Assembly (NCBI RefSeq): GCF_011043775.1
Contig: NZ_JAAKXY010000002.1
Location: forward strand, 496,001-560,000
Source of the DNA: Natronolimnobius sp. AArcel1
GTDB taxonomy: Archaea > Halobacteriota > Halobacteria > Halobacteriales > Natrialbaceae
Length of the DNA: 64,000 nt
Direction: 5' to 3'
The position numbers and the translations under genes are program-made. A model generated the notes under the pieces. The model was not told the DNA's origin. It did no database searches and worked only from the letters and a program-made list of their open reading frames with translations. Shown in pieces: positions 1-7,913 of this stretch. How positions within the stretch are numbered: the stretch's first letter is position 1; the number at the start of each line of letters is the position of its first letter.

Positions 1-551
1 GCAACGACGATTCCCGCGAGCCCCATCCGAACGGCTGCAACGTACCACCGCTGTTTCGAGATCGACGCGAGGTAGATCCCGAACGTCGCCAGAATCGCAA
101 TACCGACGAGAATCGATGCGAGAACGGCCTGGAACATCGTAAAGACGACCCCCTCGAGCGCGAGAGGTGCGAGGACGAGAATAATCGCCAGAATGGGGCC
201 GGTTGCACTCGCCGTCGCATGGACGATCTGGGCGGCCCGATTCTCGCGCTGGAGGCGTGTATCCTCGAGTTCAGTAAGCATTGCCCGTTCGATGCGTTCC
301 TGTTCGGCCATCGCCTGGGCGCGTTCGATCTCCCAGACACTCCAGACGCCCGACGTGCCGAGGCCGACGGCTGCGCCCAGGCCGATCATAATCGCCGTCA
401 CGCCGTCACCGATCCCCGACAGGTACGCGCCGACGACGACGCCGATGCTGGTGAGTGTGCCGTCGAAGCCGTTCGCGATGAAGTATCGTCGGGAGATCGC
501 GCGGACGTCCTCTTTTGCGAGGACACGCTGGAGTCGATCGAGTCGCCCCAT
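1..551 (-). CDS. VIT/CCC1-family membrane transporter (partial, cut by window start)
   Basis: A reading frame begins at ATG 549-551 and stays open to the window edge for 183 codons, so the C-terminus is missing. The N-terminus has the family-typical run around FIANGFDGTLTSIGVVVGAY, followed by a helix (about residues 43-72), a charged cytoplasmic stretch rich in Glu and Arg (about 73-105) and two further hydrophobic helices (about 112-165). This resembles VIT1/CCC1 (DUF125) iron/manganese transporters, with the charged stretch in the place of their metal-binding loop. It sits 2 bp behind the DUF211 gene on the same strand, so the two are probably co-transcribed. Substrate is not shown by sequence. 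Confidence 0.8.
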   Translation of the reverse strand, partial: MGRLDRLQRVLAKEDVRAISRRYFIANGFDGTLTSIGVVVGAYLSGIGDGVTAIMIGLGAAVGLGTSGVWSVWEIERAQAMAEQERIERAMLTELEDTRLQRENRAAQIVHATASATGPILAIILVLAPLALEGVVFTMFQAVLASILVGIAILATFGIYLASISKQRWYVAAVRMGLAGIVV

Positions 552-553
552 CG

Positions 554-832
554 CTACAGCCAGGGGTCCTCAAGCGTTCGCGAGCCACAGGACACCTGAT
601 CGACCGAGTGAATCGACGCGCTCAGATCCTCGATCTCAGATCGGACTCGCTCGAGATCCAGATCCTTGCCTTCGATGGTGACGCGCAGCGTCTTGACACT
701 CTCGTCGACTTCGATAACCGTCGCCGTGGCAGCCTCGATTCCCTCGAGATCACCGAGTTGCGACGTAAACGTGACGACGCTCGGATCGTGGGGCTTCAAC
801 ACGTCGAGGACGAGCCGTCTGATCGGAGCCAT
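554..832 (-). CDS. DUF211 family protein
   Basis: 92 residues starting at the ATG inside MAPIRRLVLDVLKPH; this matches the usual length (about 93) and start of the archaeal DUF211 family. Longer in-frame starts up to position 925 exist but lead through a sequence that does not look like the family. The protein is a compact alpha/beta domain with regular alternation (VVTFTSQL, VTIEGKDLDLERVRSEIEDL) and no membrane segment. It ends 2 bp before the VIT-family gene, so the pair looks like an operon. DUF211 function is unknown; co-occurrence with a metal transporter suggests, but does not prove, a regulatory or metal-linked role. Confidence 0.85.
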   Translation of the reverse strand: MAPIRRLVLDVLKPHDPSVVTFTSQLGDLEGIEAATATVIEVDESVKTLRVTIEGKDLDLERVRSEIEDLSASIHSVDQVSCGSRTLEDPWL

Positions 833-955
833 AATCGGTCCGACGAGCGGGCAACTGAAAGAGCTACGGGCAGCGGAAACGGGCATCATACCGGCGCAAA
901 TCGTGCGTGTGAACACCAGCGCCACTCTCTTGTACGCCCCCGTGATAGCGTCGCT

Positions 956-2317
956 ATGGCAACCCTCGAGGACCCGCTCTCGGTCGGCGGCTGCGAGATT
1001 CGCAACCGACTCTACCGGGCTCCCCTGCTCGAGTGTGCGGGCAACGGACCGGACGCCGTCGACACGCTGATCGACGACCTCGAGCCCGCCGCCGAATCAG
1101 GCGTCGGCCTCATCTTTCAAGGGGCGACCATCGTCCGCGAGGACGGCGGCTGCGCTGCACCGGGGATGACCCGCGTCCACGACCCCGAGTTCGTCTCGCG
1201 TCTCTCCCGACTGACCGACCGCATCCACGACCACGGCGGGCGTATCTTCGTCCAACTCGAGCACGGCGGCTTGCGCAGCATGGAAACCTGGCACGCCGAA
1301 CACCGCCGGGAGAATCCGGCTCTCGAGCAGCTGGCGGTGTCGAACCCACCCTGGCAGTTACGCCTCGCTGACCGTCTCGGCTTCCTCGAGTACAATCCAC
1401 ACGTCCTCTCGACCGAAGAGGTGTACGAACTCGCGGCAGATTTCGGCCGTGCGGCAGCCTCCTGCGTCAATGCGGGCTACGACGGTATCCACCTCTCGGG
1501 GGCGAACATGGGCATTATTCAGCAGTTTTGCTCGCCGTTTTACAACCGTCGGGACGACGAGTTCGGTGGTTCGCCCGAGGCCAGACTCGAGTTCCTCGCA
1601 CTGGTTCACGACGAAATTCGCGACCGAGCGGGTGACGTCCCACTTGTGAGCAAAGTGCCGGCAGAGACGCCCGCGCCGCCCACACCCATCGTTCGACGAA
1701 AACTCTCACTCACAGACGGGATCGAAATCGCGAGACGGCTCGAGGCAATCGGCTACGACGCCGTCGTCCCTGTCCAGGCGTCGGTCGTCTGGGACATGAG
1801 CATCATCCGCGGAGAGTATCCAGCGCGTGCGTGGGCGAATGAGGCGCTGCGAGAGGGCTACGACGCAGCGTTCGGCAGTCCACTGCGGCGACGGCTGGTC
1901 GCGTTCGGCAACTGGCTCGAGTCGCTCACCTACGACTTCGATCCGGCCTGGAACGCTGAGTTTTGTAAGCGTGTGCGCGAACAGGTGTCGATTCCCGTCC
2001 TCGCAGAGGGAGGTATCCGTGAACGCGGCGAGATGGATCGCCTGTTGGGCACCGGGACGGACGCAGCGGCCTGCGATATGGTCGGCATGGCCCGCCCGTT
2101 CTACGCCGAACCGCGATTGGGGGCGCGGCTGCTCGATCTCGAGAACGGTGAAACAGCAGGTATCGACAACGAGACGCGAGTCCTCTGTGAGAACTGTAAC
2201 AACTGCACGGTGCCGCAGGCGACCGGCGCGCCCGGCATCTGTCGCACGCCCGCCGTGTTGCGTGAACGCGGGTCACTCGAGCGAGCAGGCGCGTATGATC
2301 GAGCGGACAGCGATTAG
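956..2317 (+). CDS. Old Yellow Enzyme-type NADH:flavin oxidoreductase
   Basis: 453 residues from ATG 956 (MATLEDPLSVGGCEIRNRL); the open frame continues upstream to 515 but that part is an antisense shadow of DUF211. It shows the FMN-binding TIM-barrel of the OYE/2,4-dienoyl-CoA reductase group: the N-terminal NRLYRAPL strand, FVQLEHGG, YDGIHLSGANMGIIQQF for the substrate/FMN site with the expected FYNRRDDEFGGS segment, and PVLAEGGI plus DMVGMARPFYAEP for the phosphate-binding end. Near the C-terminus is a CENCNNC motif with a fourth Cys 12 residues on, resembling the 4Fe-4S motif of the larger dienoyl-CoA reductases, but the dinucleotide-binding domains that follow there are absent. It overlaps the convergent rhodanese gene by 4 bp. 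Confidence 0.88.
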   Translation: MATLEDPLSVGGCEIRNRLYRAPLLECAGNGPDAVDTLIDDLEPAAESGVGLIFQGATIVREDGGCAAPGMTRVHDPEFVSRLSRLTDRIHDHGGRIFVQLEHGGLRSMETWHAEHRRENPALEQLAVSNPPWQLRLADRLGFLEYNPHVLSTEEVYELAADFGRAAASCVNAGYDGIHLSGANMGIIQQFCSPFYNRRDDEFGGSPEARLEFLALVHDEIRDRAGDVPLVSKVPAETPAPPTPIVRRKLSLTDGIEIARRLEAIGYDAVVPVQASVVWDMSIIRGEYPARAWANEALREGYDAAFGSPLRRRLVAFGNWLESLTYDFDPAWNAEFCKRVREQVSIPVLAEGGIRERGEMDRLLGTGTDAAACDMVGMARPFYAEPRLGARLLDLENGETAGIDNETRVLCENCNNCTVPQATGAPGICRTPAVLRERGSLERAGAYDRADSD

Positions 2318-3075
2318 GCCGTAATAACGCCGTCCATCGCCTCCTCGAGCGTCAGTTCGCGGGTGTAGTCGGGTGCCTCGACCTCAAGCAGCGCGTCATC
2401 CTCAAGATTCGTAAAGTGAAGCGTCAGTTCGTAGCTGCCGTCATCTTCGACCGCACTAATCTCGCTTTGCTCGCGCTCGAGTGAGCGCACTTCGACGAAC
2501 TCGCCAGCGTAGGCCGGATCGGACTGGCCCTGGACGTTGTACGCCGGGAGGCTCTGCTCGACACCCTCGAGTTCGTCACCCTCGAGTGGATAGCCTGACT
2601 CGACCCACGCCTGCAGCCCCTCATCGAGTGCATAGACCTCCTCGTGGCCGGCATCCATCAACGTGGCTGCACGCTGGCCAGCGAGGGTGTGGGGACACAC
2701 ACAATAGGTGATGATGCGGTCTTCCTCCGGCCACGACTCCGTTGGATCGCTCTGAACACCGTCTGGCGCACTGCTCAGCACCGATCCAGTAATCCGAACG
2801 TCATTGTGTTGCTCAGACGTGCGCGTATCGACCATCCGCGCTTCCTGTCGTTCATACCAGTGGATAACGTCCTCGAGTGGCGCGAGCGGAACGTCGACGC
2901 CATTGAACTCTGCAGTTTCGTAGGCGCCAGTATCGATCGAACGTTCCTCAGGCATATCGTCGGACTCAGGCCCGTAGCCGTCGCCGTCGTTTGCGTTATC
3001 ATCGCCGCCGAGACACCCTGCGACGCCCACTATCGTCGTCGCCGTTCCCGTCGCAAGAAACTGCCGTCGATTCAT
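2314..3075 (-). CDS. Tat-exported lipoprotein with rhodanese domain
   Basis: 253 residues from ATG 3073-3075. The N-terminus has a twin-arginine signal (NRRQFLATG), a short hydrophobic stretch and a lipobox GVAGC (Cys21), so it is predicted to be a membrane-anchored extracellular lipoprotein. Residues about 70-170 form a rhodanese-like domain: MVDTR near the start, then IITYCVCPHTLA carrying the presumed catalytic Cys (C125) followed two residues later by C127, and LDEGLQAWVESGYPL at the end. The C-terminal 80 residues are of unknown fold. A GTG two codons upstream is an alternative start; a TATA-like run (3100-3109 in reverse) lies about 29 bp upstream of the ATG. Likely handles sulfur transfer at the outer membrane face, by inference. 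Confidence 0.85.
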   Translation of the reverse strand: MNRRQFLATGTATTIVGVAGCLGGDDNANDGDGYGPESDDMPEERSIDTGAYETAEFNGVDVPLAPLEDVIHWYERQEARMVDTRTSEQHNDVRITGSVLSSAPDGVQSDPTESWPEEDRIITYCVCPHTLAGQRAATLMDAGHEEVYALDEGLQAWVESGYPLEGDELEGVEQSLPAYNVQGQSDPAYAGEFVEVRSLEREQSEISAVEDDGSYELTLHFTNLEDDALLEVEAPDYTRELTLEEAMDGVITA

Positions 3076-3146
3076 TGACACCCACTAGGGGCGTCGCTCA
3101 AATAGGCGTTCTGGTGACACAGACGTTACCAGTGACAAGCAATAGA

Positions 3147-3166
3147 CCCCTTCGTTTCAACTGGAG
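3147..3166 (-). repeat. ORB-like 20-mer
   Basis: The sequence read on the minus strand, CTCCAGTTGAAACGAAGGGG, closely matches the core of the origin recognition boxes at 34837-34861. It lies in the intergenic space between the rhodanese gene and tRNA-Gln, about 31 kb from the origin. Whether Orc1 binds it is unknown. Confidence 0.6.
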
Positions 3167-3216
3167 ACCGCACTGCGGCTCGAGGAGGGTTCTCGAGTCG
3201 AAAGAACGGAACGAAG

Positions 3217-3289
3217 TAGTCCATGCTGGATTCGAACCAGCGTCCCAAGCCCCAGAAGCTCGGAGGATTGGCCGCTACCCTAATGGACT
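3217..3289 (-). tRNA. tRNA-Gln (anticodon CTG)
   Basis: The minus strand folds into a full cloverleaf of 73 nt without an intron. The acceptor stem AGTCCAT/ATGGACT is fully paired, with A as discriminator. The anticodon arm is CGAGC-TTCTGGG-GCTTG, giving anticodon CTG. The T arm is GCTGG-TTCGAAT-CCAGC. The 3' CCA is not encoded, as is common in archaea. tRNA genes are frequent integration sites, and the low-GC HNH gene begins about 130 bp away, but I see no attL/attR duplication of the tRNA 3' end in the window. Confidence 0.93.
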
Positions 3290-3421
3290 TGACATGTTTC
3301 GTCGGACCGTCGTTACCGACGACGTACCAGTTAGTAGAAGCGGGATCGTATTAGAGTGTTACGAACTCAGCCGGAACCAAAAACCAGCACAGAATTTAGA
3401 AGGGGCTGCCTCATTGCGGTA

Positions 3422-4207
3422 CTACGGCGCTGGAGGATCGTAATGTTCCTTTCGGTGGCAGTTTGCGCAGAGAACTTGACATCGTTCAATCTCAGTAAGA
3501 ATCCGTTGTTTTGGTTTGGAGTCAGACACAAGCTTCGAAACAGTAGCCTCTTTTTCACTAGCGACGTGGTGGAAATCCAAACATGCTGGATCCGATTCTG
3601 TACACTGATTGCATCCAGTATTACGCTTTCTGTTGTGAACCCATTGACGCAGTTCCTGCTGTGGTGAGGAATAGTGAAGGCGGCGATGGCAGTTCGCACA
3701 CAGTACCTTGCACTTCTCAATTTCCTTGCGAAGCGCATCTTTTCCGTAACCAAAAGTCACCATTTGTCCGACTGCCATTTTCTTCGTGCTTCCATCGACA
3801 TGATGGTAATCCAAACACGCAGCAGTGTCGGTACCACACTGTGAACAGCCACACTCACGCTTTTGATCATTGACCCACGAACGGAGACGAGAACGGCGTT
3901 GTAAGGTCCGTTCCTTATTCCACTCAGTGTTGCGATAATGCCACCGCTGATCGACAGAGAGATTCTCCCACGACATACCTACTGGAAGGTCGACATTGTC
4001 TGGTTTTGGTCCGACACGACTCCCCCTCGAGTAACTGGTTTCTAATCCTGCCTTCTGCTTTGCATCGTTCCAGCCGCCACACGTTCGAATAATCGTCGCA
4101 GATGCCGGCGTCAATCCCAACTCCTCGTACTGTGCTTTCGTCGGCGATTCACCAAGCAATTCAGCAGCCTCGAGCAAGGCCTCGAGACAGTCCGCTTCGG
4201 TCGTCAC
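3422..4207 (-). CDS. HNH protein with tandem zinc/HNH modules and a homing-endonuclease-associated repeat
   Basis: 261 residues from a GTG at 4205-4207, chosen because a strong TATA box (4231-4237) lies about 27 bp upstream, as for leaderless haloarchaeal genes. N-terminal residues about 1-60 ([20 protein letters not shown], then [12 protein letters not shown]) resemble the small DNA-binding repeat found beside homing nucleases. Two similar modules follow, each with CxxC, then LDYHHV or LDFHHV, then CANCHR and a final His, i.e. two HNH/zinc-finger units in tandem. Base composition is clearly poorer in GC than the neighbours, which suggests recent transfer. It lies next to tRNA-Gln. It could be a solitary homing or defence nuclease; whether both modules are catalytic is unclear. 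Confidence 0.75.
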   Translation of the reverse strand: MTTEADCLEALLEAAELLGESPTKAQYEELGLTPASATIIRTCGGWNDAKQKAGLETSYSRGSRVGPKPDNVDLPVGMSWENLSVDQRWHYRNTEWNKERTLQRRSRLRSWVNDQKRECGCSQCGTDTAACLDYHHVDGSTKKMAVGQMVTFGYGKDALRKEIEKCKVLCANCHRRLHYSSPQQELRQWVHNRKRNTGCNQCTESDPACLDFHHVASEKEATVSKLVSDSKPKQRILTEIERCQVLCANCHRKEHYDPPAP

Positions 4208-4230
4208 GCCGCGTTTGGCCGCGCTATTGC

Positions 4231-4237
4231 ATATAAA
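4231..4237 (-). promoter_or_regulatory. TATA box of the HNH gene
   Basis: TTTATAT on the minus strand, centred about 27 bp upstream of the GTG start of the tandem HNH gene. This spacing decides the GTG over the more distal in-frame ATGs. Confidence 0.6.
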
Positions 4238-4325
4238 CCACAGCCGCTGGCCCGCTGTTCCGGCGACGATCATCACTCGAGCCCAAACCGATACCACTTT
4301 TCCGTTCTCTCACGCAGCCTCGAGT

Positions 4326-4919
4326 ATGTACGTTGGACGATTCGTCGTTGTCAGTCCTGAGGGTGGTGCCTATCGCGTCTCCTCGAGATCGTTCCCGAAC
4401 CGACAGATCAGCGAGCGCGAGGATGCATTGACCGTGGGACCAACCGAGGACGCACCGGAGACGGACAACCCCTACGTTGCCTACAACTGCCTGCGTGTCG
4501 TCGAAACGCCAGCGGACGGTGAGACCGTTGCGTTCGGAAACGGCTCGCACGTCGACCCAATCGCGGAGAAACTCGAGTTGGGGTATCCCGCTCGAGACGC
4601 CCTCGCGGAGAGTTTGCTCGCGCTGGATTACGAGAAGGACGACTACGACACGCCACGAATTGCGGCGACGATCAGCGATGACGGCGAGGCGCTGATCGGC
4701 ACCGTCCGCAAGGATGCCCTCATCGTCAAACCGGTCGAAGAGCCGACGCTGGTCGCAACCTACGAGAAGGACAGTCCCGAGCCAATTGATTTTGCAGCCG
4801 AGAGCGCGTCCGAGGCAGCACGCGAGGCGTACGACCTCGAGTTCGAACACGCGGTCTGTGCGGCCGGCGTGTCGCTGACCGACGATGGCTTCGAGACAGC
4901 GCTCGAGAACGGCAACTGA
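4326..4919 (+). CDS. purO: IMP cyclohydrolase, archaeal type (PurO)
   Basis: 197 residues from ATG 4326 ([20 protein letters not shown]). The opening YVGRF, the [12 protein letters not shown] segment and [11 protein letters not shown] are hallmarks of the archaeal PurO family, which closes FAICAR to IMP in the last step of purine synthesis; length is typical. A frame extension up to 4215 is rejected because the family starts with MY[IV]GRF and a T-rich TATA-like run at about 4296-4303 lies some 27 bp before this ATG. It stands alone, divergent from the HNH gene and convergent with the SHOCT gene. Confidence 0.93.
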   Translation: MYVGRFVVVSPEGGAYRVSSRSFPNRQISEREDALTVGPTEDAPETDNPYVAYNCLRVVETPADGETVAFGNGSHVDPIAEKLELGYPARDALAESLLALDYEKDDYDTPRIAATISDDGEALIGTVRKDALIVKPVEEPTLVATYEKDSPEPIDFAAESASEAAREAYDLEFEHAVCAAGVSLTDDGFETALENGN

Positions 4920-4950
4920 GTCCGTTGAGAGCGTCGGAATCTACGAGATG

Positions 4951-5370
4951 TTACTCAAGAAGGCGTTCGCGCTCAGTCGTGGGTTGAGCGCTCGACTCCG
5001 TCTCGGACTCGAGGAGGCGGTCGAGACGGTGATCGAATTCCTCGTCACTGAGTTTTCCGTCAGCGTATCGCCGGCGGAGCGTTTCGATCGGTGTCTCGGA
5101 TTCCCGAGTTGACTCCGTTCGTGGTTCGGTAAGCGGCGTCGCGTCGGGTGCTGCGTTCGCTTGGCGGACAACGCCCAGAGTGAGACAGCCAGCAGCGGAG
5201 AGGGTGACGGCGCTGAAGAGGAACAGCAGTATCACTGTCGTAAACGGTGCGCCGCTCAGTCCGAAAAACGCGAGCAACAGCGCTGGAACGCCGAGTAACG
5301 AGACGGCGATGGCAACAGCGGTTCGACCGGCTGGGCTCTCCGGGGCGAACTGGTGGACCAATTCGTACAT
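4951..5370 (-). CDS. small two-helix membrane protein with C-terminal SHOCT domain
   Basis: 139 residues. Two hydrophobic helices (about residues 16-37 and 43-67) are followed by a charged linker and a C-terminal short helical hairpin, ETLRRRYADGKLSDEEFDHR, which is the SHOCT signature (short C-terminal domain). A paralogue with the same plan lies at 52956-53495. SHOCT domains are thought to mediate oligomerisation. No operon partner; it is convergent with purO and divergent from the phosphoesterase. Function unknown. Confidence 0.8.
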   Translation of the reverse strand: MYELVHQFAPESPAGRTAVAIAVSLLGVPALLLAFFGLSGAPFTTVILLFLFSAVTLSAAGCLTLGVVRQANAAPDATPLTEPRTESTRESETPIETLRRRYADGKLSDEEFDHRLDRLLESETESSAQPTTERERLLE

Positions 5371-5518
5371 CGGGAAAAGAGTCGCAATCAGTTGTCAAAT
5401 ACATTCGGTTCTCGAGCGATCGTCTCCGTCTGCCGATTCGACCCGGAACGCGGACACCGAGACTCGATCGACAACGCAACGGCCAATATACAAACCGCTA
5501 CAGCTGTTATGGACGGGC

Positions 5519-6187
5519 ATGCAGGTGGGACTCATCTCGGATGTCCACAGCAATCGGGTCGCACTCGAGGCCGTGCTCGAGGAGATGCCCGCGGTCGACC
5601 GGCTGCTGTGTGCGGGTGACGTAGTCGGCTACAACCCGTGGCCGGCAGACTGCGTCGAGGAACTCCGAGAGCGCGACGTGGCCACAGTGATGGGCAACCA
5701 CGATGCGGCAGTCGCCGCCGAGACACCGTTTCGGTTCAATGGGATGGCCCGCGCTGGCGTTGAGTACGCTGAGGACCAACTTGAGGATGACCACCTCGAA
5801 TGGCTGGCCGACCTTCCCACGGAGCACCTCACATGCGACGGGCGAATCAAGCTCGTCCACGGCCACCCGGGCGATCCGGACCGCTACACGCGGTATACCT
5901 ACCCGCGAGAGTTCTCGCCGCGGCTGCTCGATGAGGAGGACGTGCTGGTTCTCGGCCATACCCACGTCCAGGGCGTCGAACGCTTCGCGGAGGGAATCGT
6001 CGTGAATCCGGGCAGCGTTGGCCAGCCTCGAGACGGCGACCCGCGGGCAGGCTACGCGGTGGTGGATCTCGAGGCGATGACCGTCGACACGTATCGCGTC
6101 GAGTACGATATCGAGGCGGTGCAGACGGCGGTCAGTGAGGCTGGGTTACCTGAGCGGATTGGGTCACGCCTCGCACGCGGAGAATAG
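5519..6187 (+). CDS. calcineurin-like metallophosphoesterase (YfcE/MJ0936-type)
   Basis: 222 residues from ATG 5519. The two-metal phosphoesterase motifs are present in order: DVHSN (residues 8-12), GDVVGYNPWP, GNHDAA, then HGHPGD and finally GHTHVQ, with NPGSVGQPRDGDPRAGYAV at the end as in the YfcE/MJ0936 group of phosphodiesterases. Cytoplasmic, no signal. A TATA-like AATATAC (5485-5491) lies about 30 bp upstream. The natural substrate cannot be read from the sequence. Confidence 0.9.
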   Translation: MQVGLISDVHSNRVALEAVLEEMPAVDRLLCAGDVVGYNPWPADCVEELRERDVATVMGNHDAAVAAETPFRFNGMARAGVEYAEDQLEDDHLEWLADLPTEHLTCDGRIKLVHGHPGDPDRYTRYTYPREFSPRLLDEEDVLVLGHTHVQGVERFAEGIVVNPGSVGQPRDGDPRAGYAVVDLEAMTVDTYRVEYDIEAVQTAVSEAGLPERIGSRLARGE

Positions 6188-6211
6188 CACCACGGCGTCC
6201 AGAAACGAACC

Positions 6212-6218
6212 TTTTAGG
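6212..6218 (+). promoter_or_regulatory. TATA box upstream of the small Cys-Cys ORF and cysE
   Basis: TTTTAGG centred about 28 bp before ATG 6243. This places the transcript start at or very near the first base of the small ORF, so a transcript carrying cysE would begin with this ORF. Confidence 0.5.
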
Positions 6219-6242
6219 CGACCTCCACCGGTAGTCCTGTCC

Positions 6243-6407
6243 ATGGGACCCACCGATACCACTGCGTGTGTTGGACGAACAAACACCTCTCACGCCGTGG
6301 AGCGGTGTTGTCAGACTATCTGGCAGATCAATGAGTCGTTCTACCAACACCTAATCGAGACGTTCCTGCGACAACGGATGGTGAGCAATGTTACGCCGGC
6401 TGCGTGA
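6243..6407 (+). CDS. small ORF (54 aa) with tandem Cys codons overlapping cysE; candidate leader peptide
   Basis: ATG 6243 to TGA 6405-6407, 54 residues, overlapping the first 20 nt of cysE. A TATA box sits about 28 bp upstream of this ATG, while cysE has no good TATA of its own, so both are probably on one leaderless transcript. The peptide contains Cys9 and an adjacent pair Cys22-Cys23 (TGT TGT, 6306-6311), unusual in a proteome where Cys is scarce. No known domain. It may be a translated leader that senses cysteine, a coupling ORF for cysE, or an independent small protein. I do not recognise the family. Confidence 0.5.
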   Translation: MGPTDTTACVGRTNTSHAVERCCQTIWQINESFYQHLIETFLRQRMVSNVTPAA

Positions 6408-6900
6408 GGACACGCGGGCGATGTGCAAGCGCGACCCCGCCGCAAAGCGGTGTCTCGAGGTCGCACTCGCCTATCCCGGCGTGCATGCGGTCTGGGGTCA
6501 CCGGATCGCACACTGGCTCTGGAATCGCGAGGTGCGACTTCTGGCACGGCTGTTCTCCCATCTCGTGCGCCTGCTGACGGGTGTCGAAATCCATCCGGCG
6601 GCGACGCTTGGTCGTCGCGTCACAATCGACCACGGTATGGGCGTCGTCATCGGCGAGACGGCCGAGGTTGGCGACGATGTTCATATGTACCACGGCGTCA
6701 CGCTCGGCGGAAGCACCAACGAACCGGTCAAGCGACATCCGACGCTCGAGGATGGTGTGACGATTGGTGCGAACGCGACGCTGCTTGGCGATATCGTGGT
6801 TGGCGAGGATGCAGCCGTCGGTGCCGGTTCGGTCGTCACCGCTGACGTCGAGGCGGGCGCAACCGTTGCAGGTGTTCCAGCGGAGCGCGTCGACAAGTAA
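6388..6900 (+). CDS. cysE: serine O-acetyltransferase
   Basis: 170 residues, the short form of SAT. It transfers acetyl from acetyl-CoA to serine, making O-acetylserine for cysteine synthesis. Seen: the N-terminal helical part with [17 protein letters not shown], then the left-handed beta-helix of hexapeptide repeats from about residue 70: [44 protein letters not shown], and the C-terminal [29 protein letters not shown]. Catalytic His candidates are in IDHGMG and MYHGV. The start overlaps the upstream small ORF; GGTGA at about 6380-6384 may serve as a ribosome-binding site. No cysteine synthase gene is adjacent. Confidence 0.92.
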   Translation: MLRRLREDTRAMCKRDPAAKRCLEVALAYPGVHAVWGHRIAHWLWNREVRLLARLFSHLVRLLTGVEIHPAATLGRRVTIDHGMGVVIGETAEVGDDVHMYHGVTLGGSTNEPVKRHPTLEDGVTIGANATLLGDIVVGEDAAVGAGSVVTADVEAGATVAGVPAERVDK

Positions 6901-6909
6901 CGACGATCC

Positions 6910-7278
6910 CTACTGCTGGCTCTCGTCGACCGTTCCATCTGTCCCAGGCGGCGACCCTTCGGCCGGGACACCCTCGCCCGTCTCAACGCTTTCGTCGGAC
7001 TGTTCGGCGTCCGAGTCCGTTGCCTCCGGATCAGGATTGGAAACGTATCCAAGCTCGAGCCAGAGCTTAGCCGTGCAATCGAAGGTTTCTTCGTCGAGTT
7101 TCGTCTCCTCTTCCTGCTGGTCGAGATAGCCGTTACAGCGGCCGTGTTTGACGACGTTCATCAGCGTCGCCGCGGAGCCACACTCTGGACAGTCAAGATA
7201 GTAGTTGCCGGCGTCGTTTTGATGCCAGGAATCCGGCGTCAACTCCGTGTATGCGGCGTCCTCGGATTGGTTGCTCAT
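6910..7278 (-). CDS. uncharacterised zinc-ribbon-like haloarchaeal protein
   Basis: 122 residues. One CPEC motif (about residue 30), a Cys in HGRCNGY (about 48) and another in FDCTAK (about 68) could bind zinc. The last 45 residues are a disordered acidic tail rich in Asp, Glu, Ser and Pro. No signal or membrane segment. It is convergent with cysE (9 bp between stop codons). Not recognised beyond being haloarchaea-like. Confidence 0.6.
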   Translation of the reverse strand: MSNQSEDAAYTELTPDSWHQNDAGNYYLDCPECGSAATLMNVVKHGRCNGYLDQQEEETKLDEETFDCTAKLWLELGYVSNPDPEATDSDAEQSDESVETGEGVPAEGSPPGTDGTVDESQQ

Positions 7279-7421
7279 GGGCCACTACTAGAGCGCAAGC
7301 CCGGTAAACGAAAGCCCGGAGCACGCAACCCTCACCGGAAAGGTATGTCAATTATATGTACACACCACATGTTTAGGAAGGGTGCTTAGACGTCTTGCTG
7401 TATAACTCTCGAGTGAGCCAC

Positions 7422-7880
7422 ATGACTAACCTCATTCCATCCGAGCCGATCGAGATTTTGCTCATCGAGGACAATCCGGGTGACGTTCGCCTCACGAAAG
7501 AGGCGTTCAACTCGATCGAAACGGAAACAACCTTCCAGGTTGCCCGAGATGGCGAGGAGGCAGCGGATTACTTCCGACTGCGAGACGACGAGCCAGGACT
7601 CTCGAACGGGAATCCTGACCTTGTGCTATTGGACCTCAACTTACCGCGACTCGACGGATTCAGCGTCCTCGAGTTGTTGGATACAAAACTCGATTACCCA
7701 CCGCCACCGGTGCTCGTCCTCTCGAGTTCGGCGGCCGAGTCCGATATTGTCAAGAGTTATAAAAACGCTGCAAACGCGTATCTCACGAAGCCAGACAACC
7801 TGATCGAGTACAACGAAATGGCCGGCGCAATCGAGGAGTTCTGGATCGAGACGGCCCATCACCCCCCAACGCCGTCATAA
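7422..7880 (+). CDS. single-domain response regulator (CheY-like receiver)
   Basis: 152 residues from ATG 7422. Receiver motifs are complete: acidic pair in LLIEDNPGD, phospho-acceptor Asp in VLLDLNLPRLDG, Thr/Ser switch in VLVLSSSA, and Lys in YLTKPDN. There is no output domain, so it works through protein contacts. The DVRLTKEAF helix places it in the subgroup typical of haloarchaeal stand-alone regulators near bacteriophytochrome-type systems. No partner kinase is adjacent. Confidence 0.9.
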   Translation: MTNLIPSEPIEILLIEDNPGDVRLTKEAFNSIETETTFQVARDGEEAADYFRLRDDEPGLSNGNPDLVLLDLNLPRLDGFSVLELLDTKLDYPPPPVLVLSSSAAESDIVKSYKNAANAYLTKPDNLIEYNEMAGAIEEFWIETAHHPPTPS

Positions 7881-7913
7881 CGCAGCCACGATAGAACGCC
7901 GGCCGGTCGCGAG

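Noticed and set aside
3217-4207. Integrated element bounded by tRNA-Gln
   Set aside because: No second copy of the tRNA 3' end, no integrase and only one odd gene; a larger integrative element is not supported.
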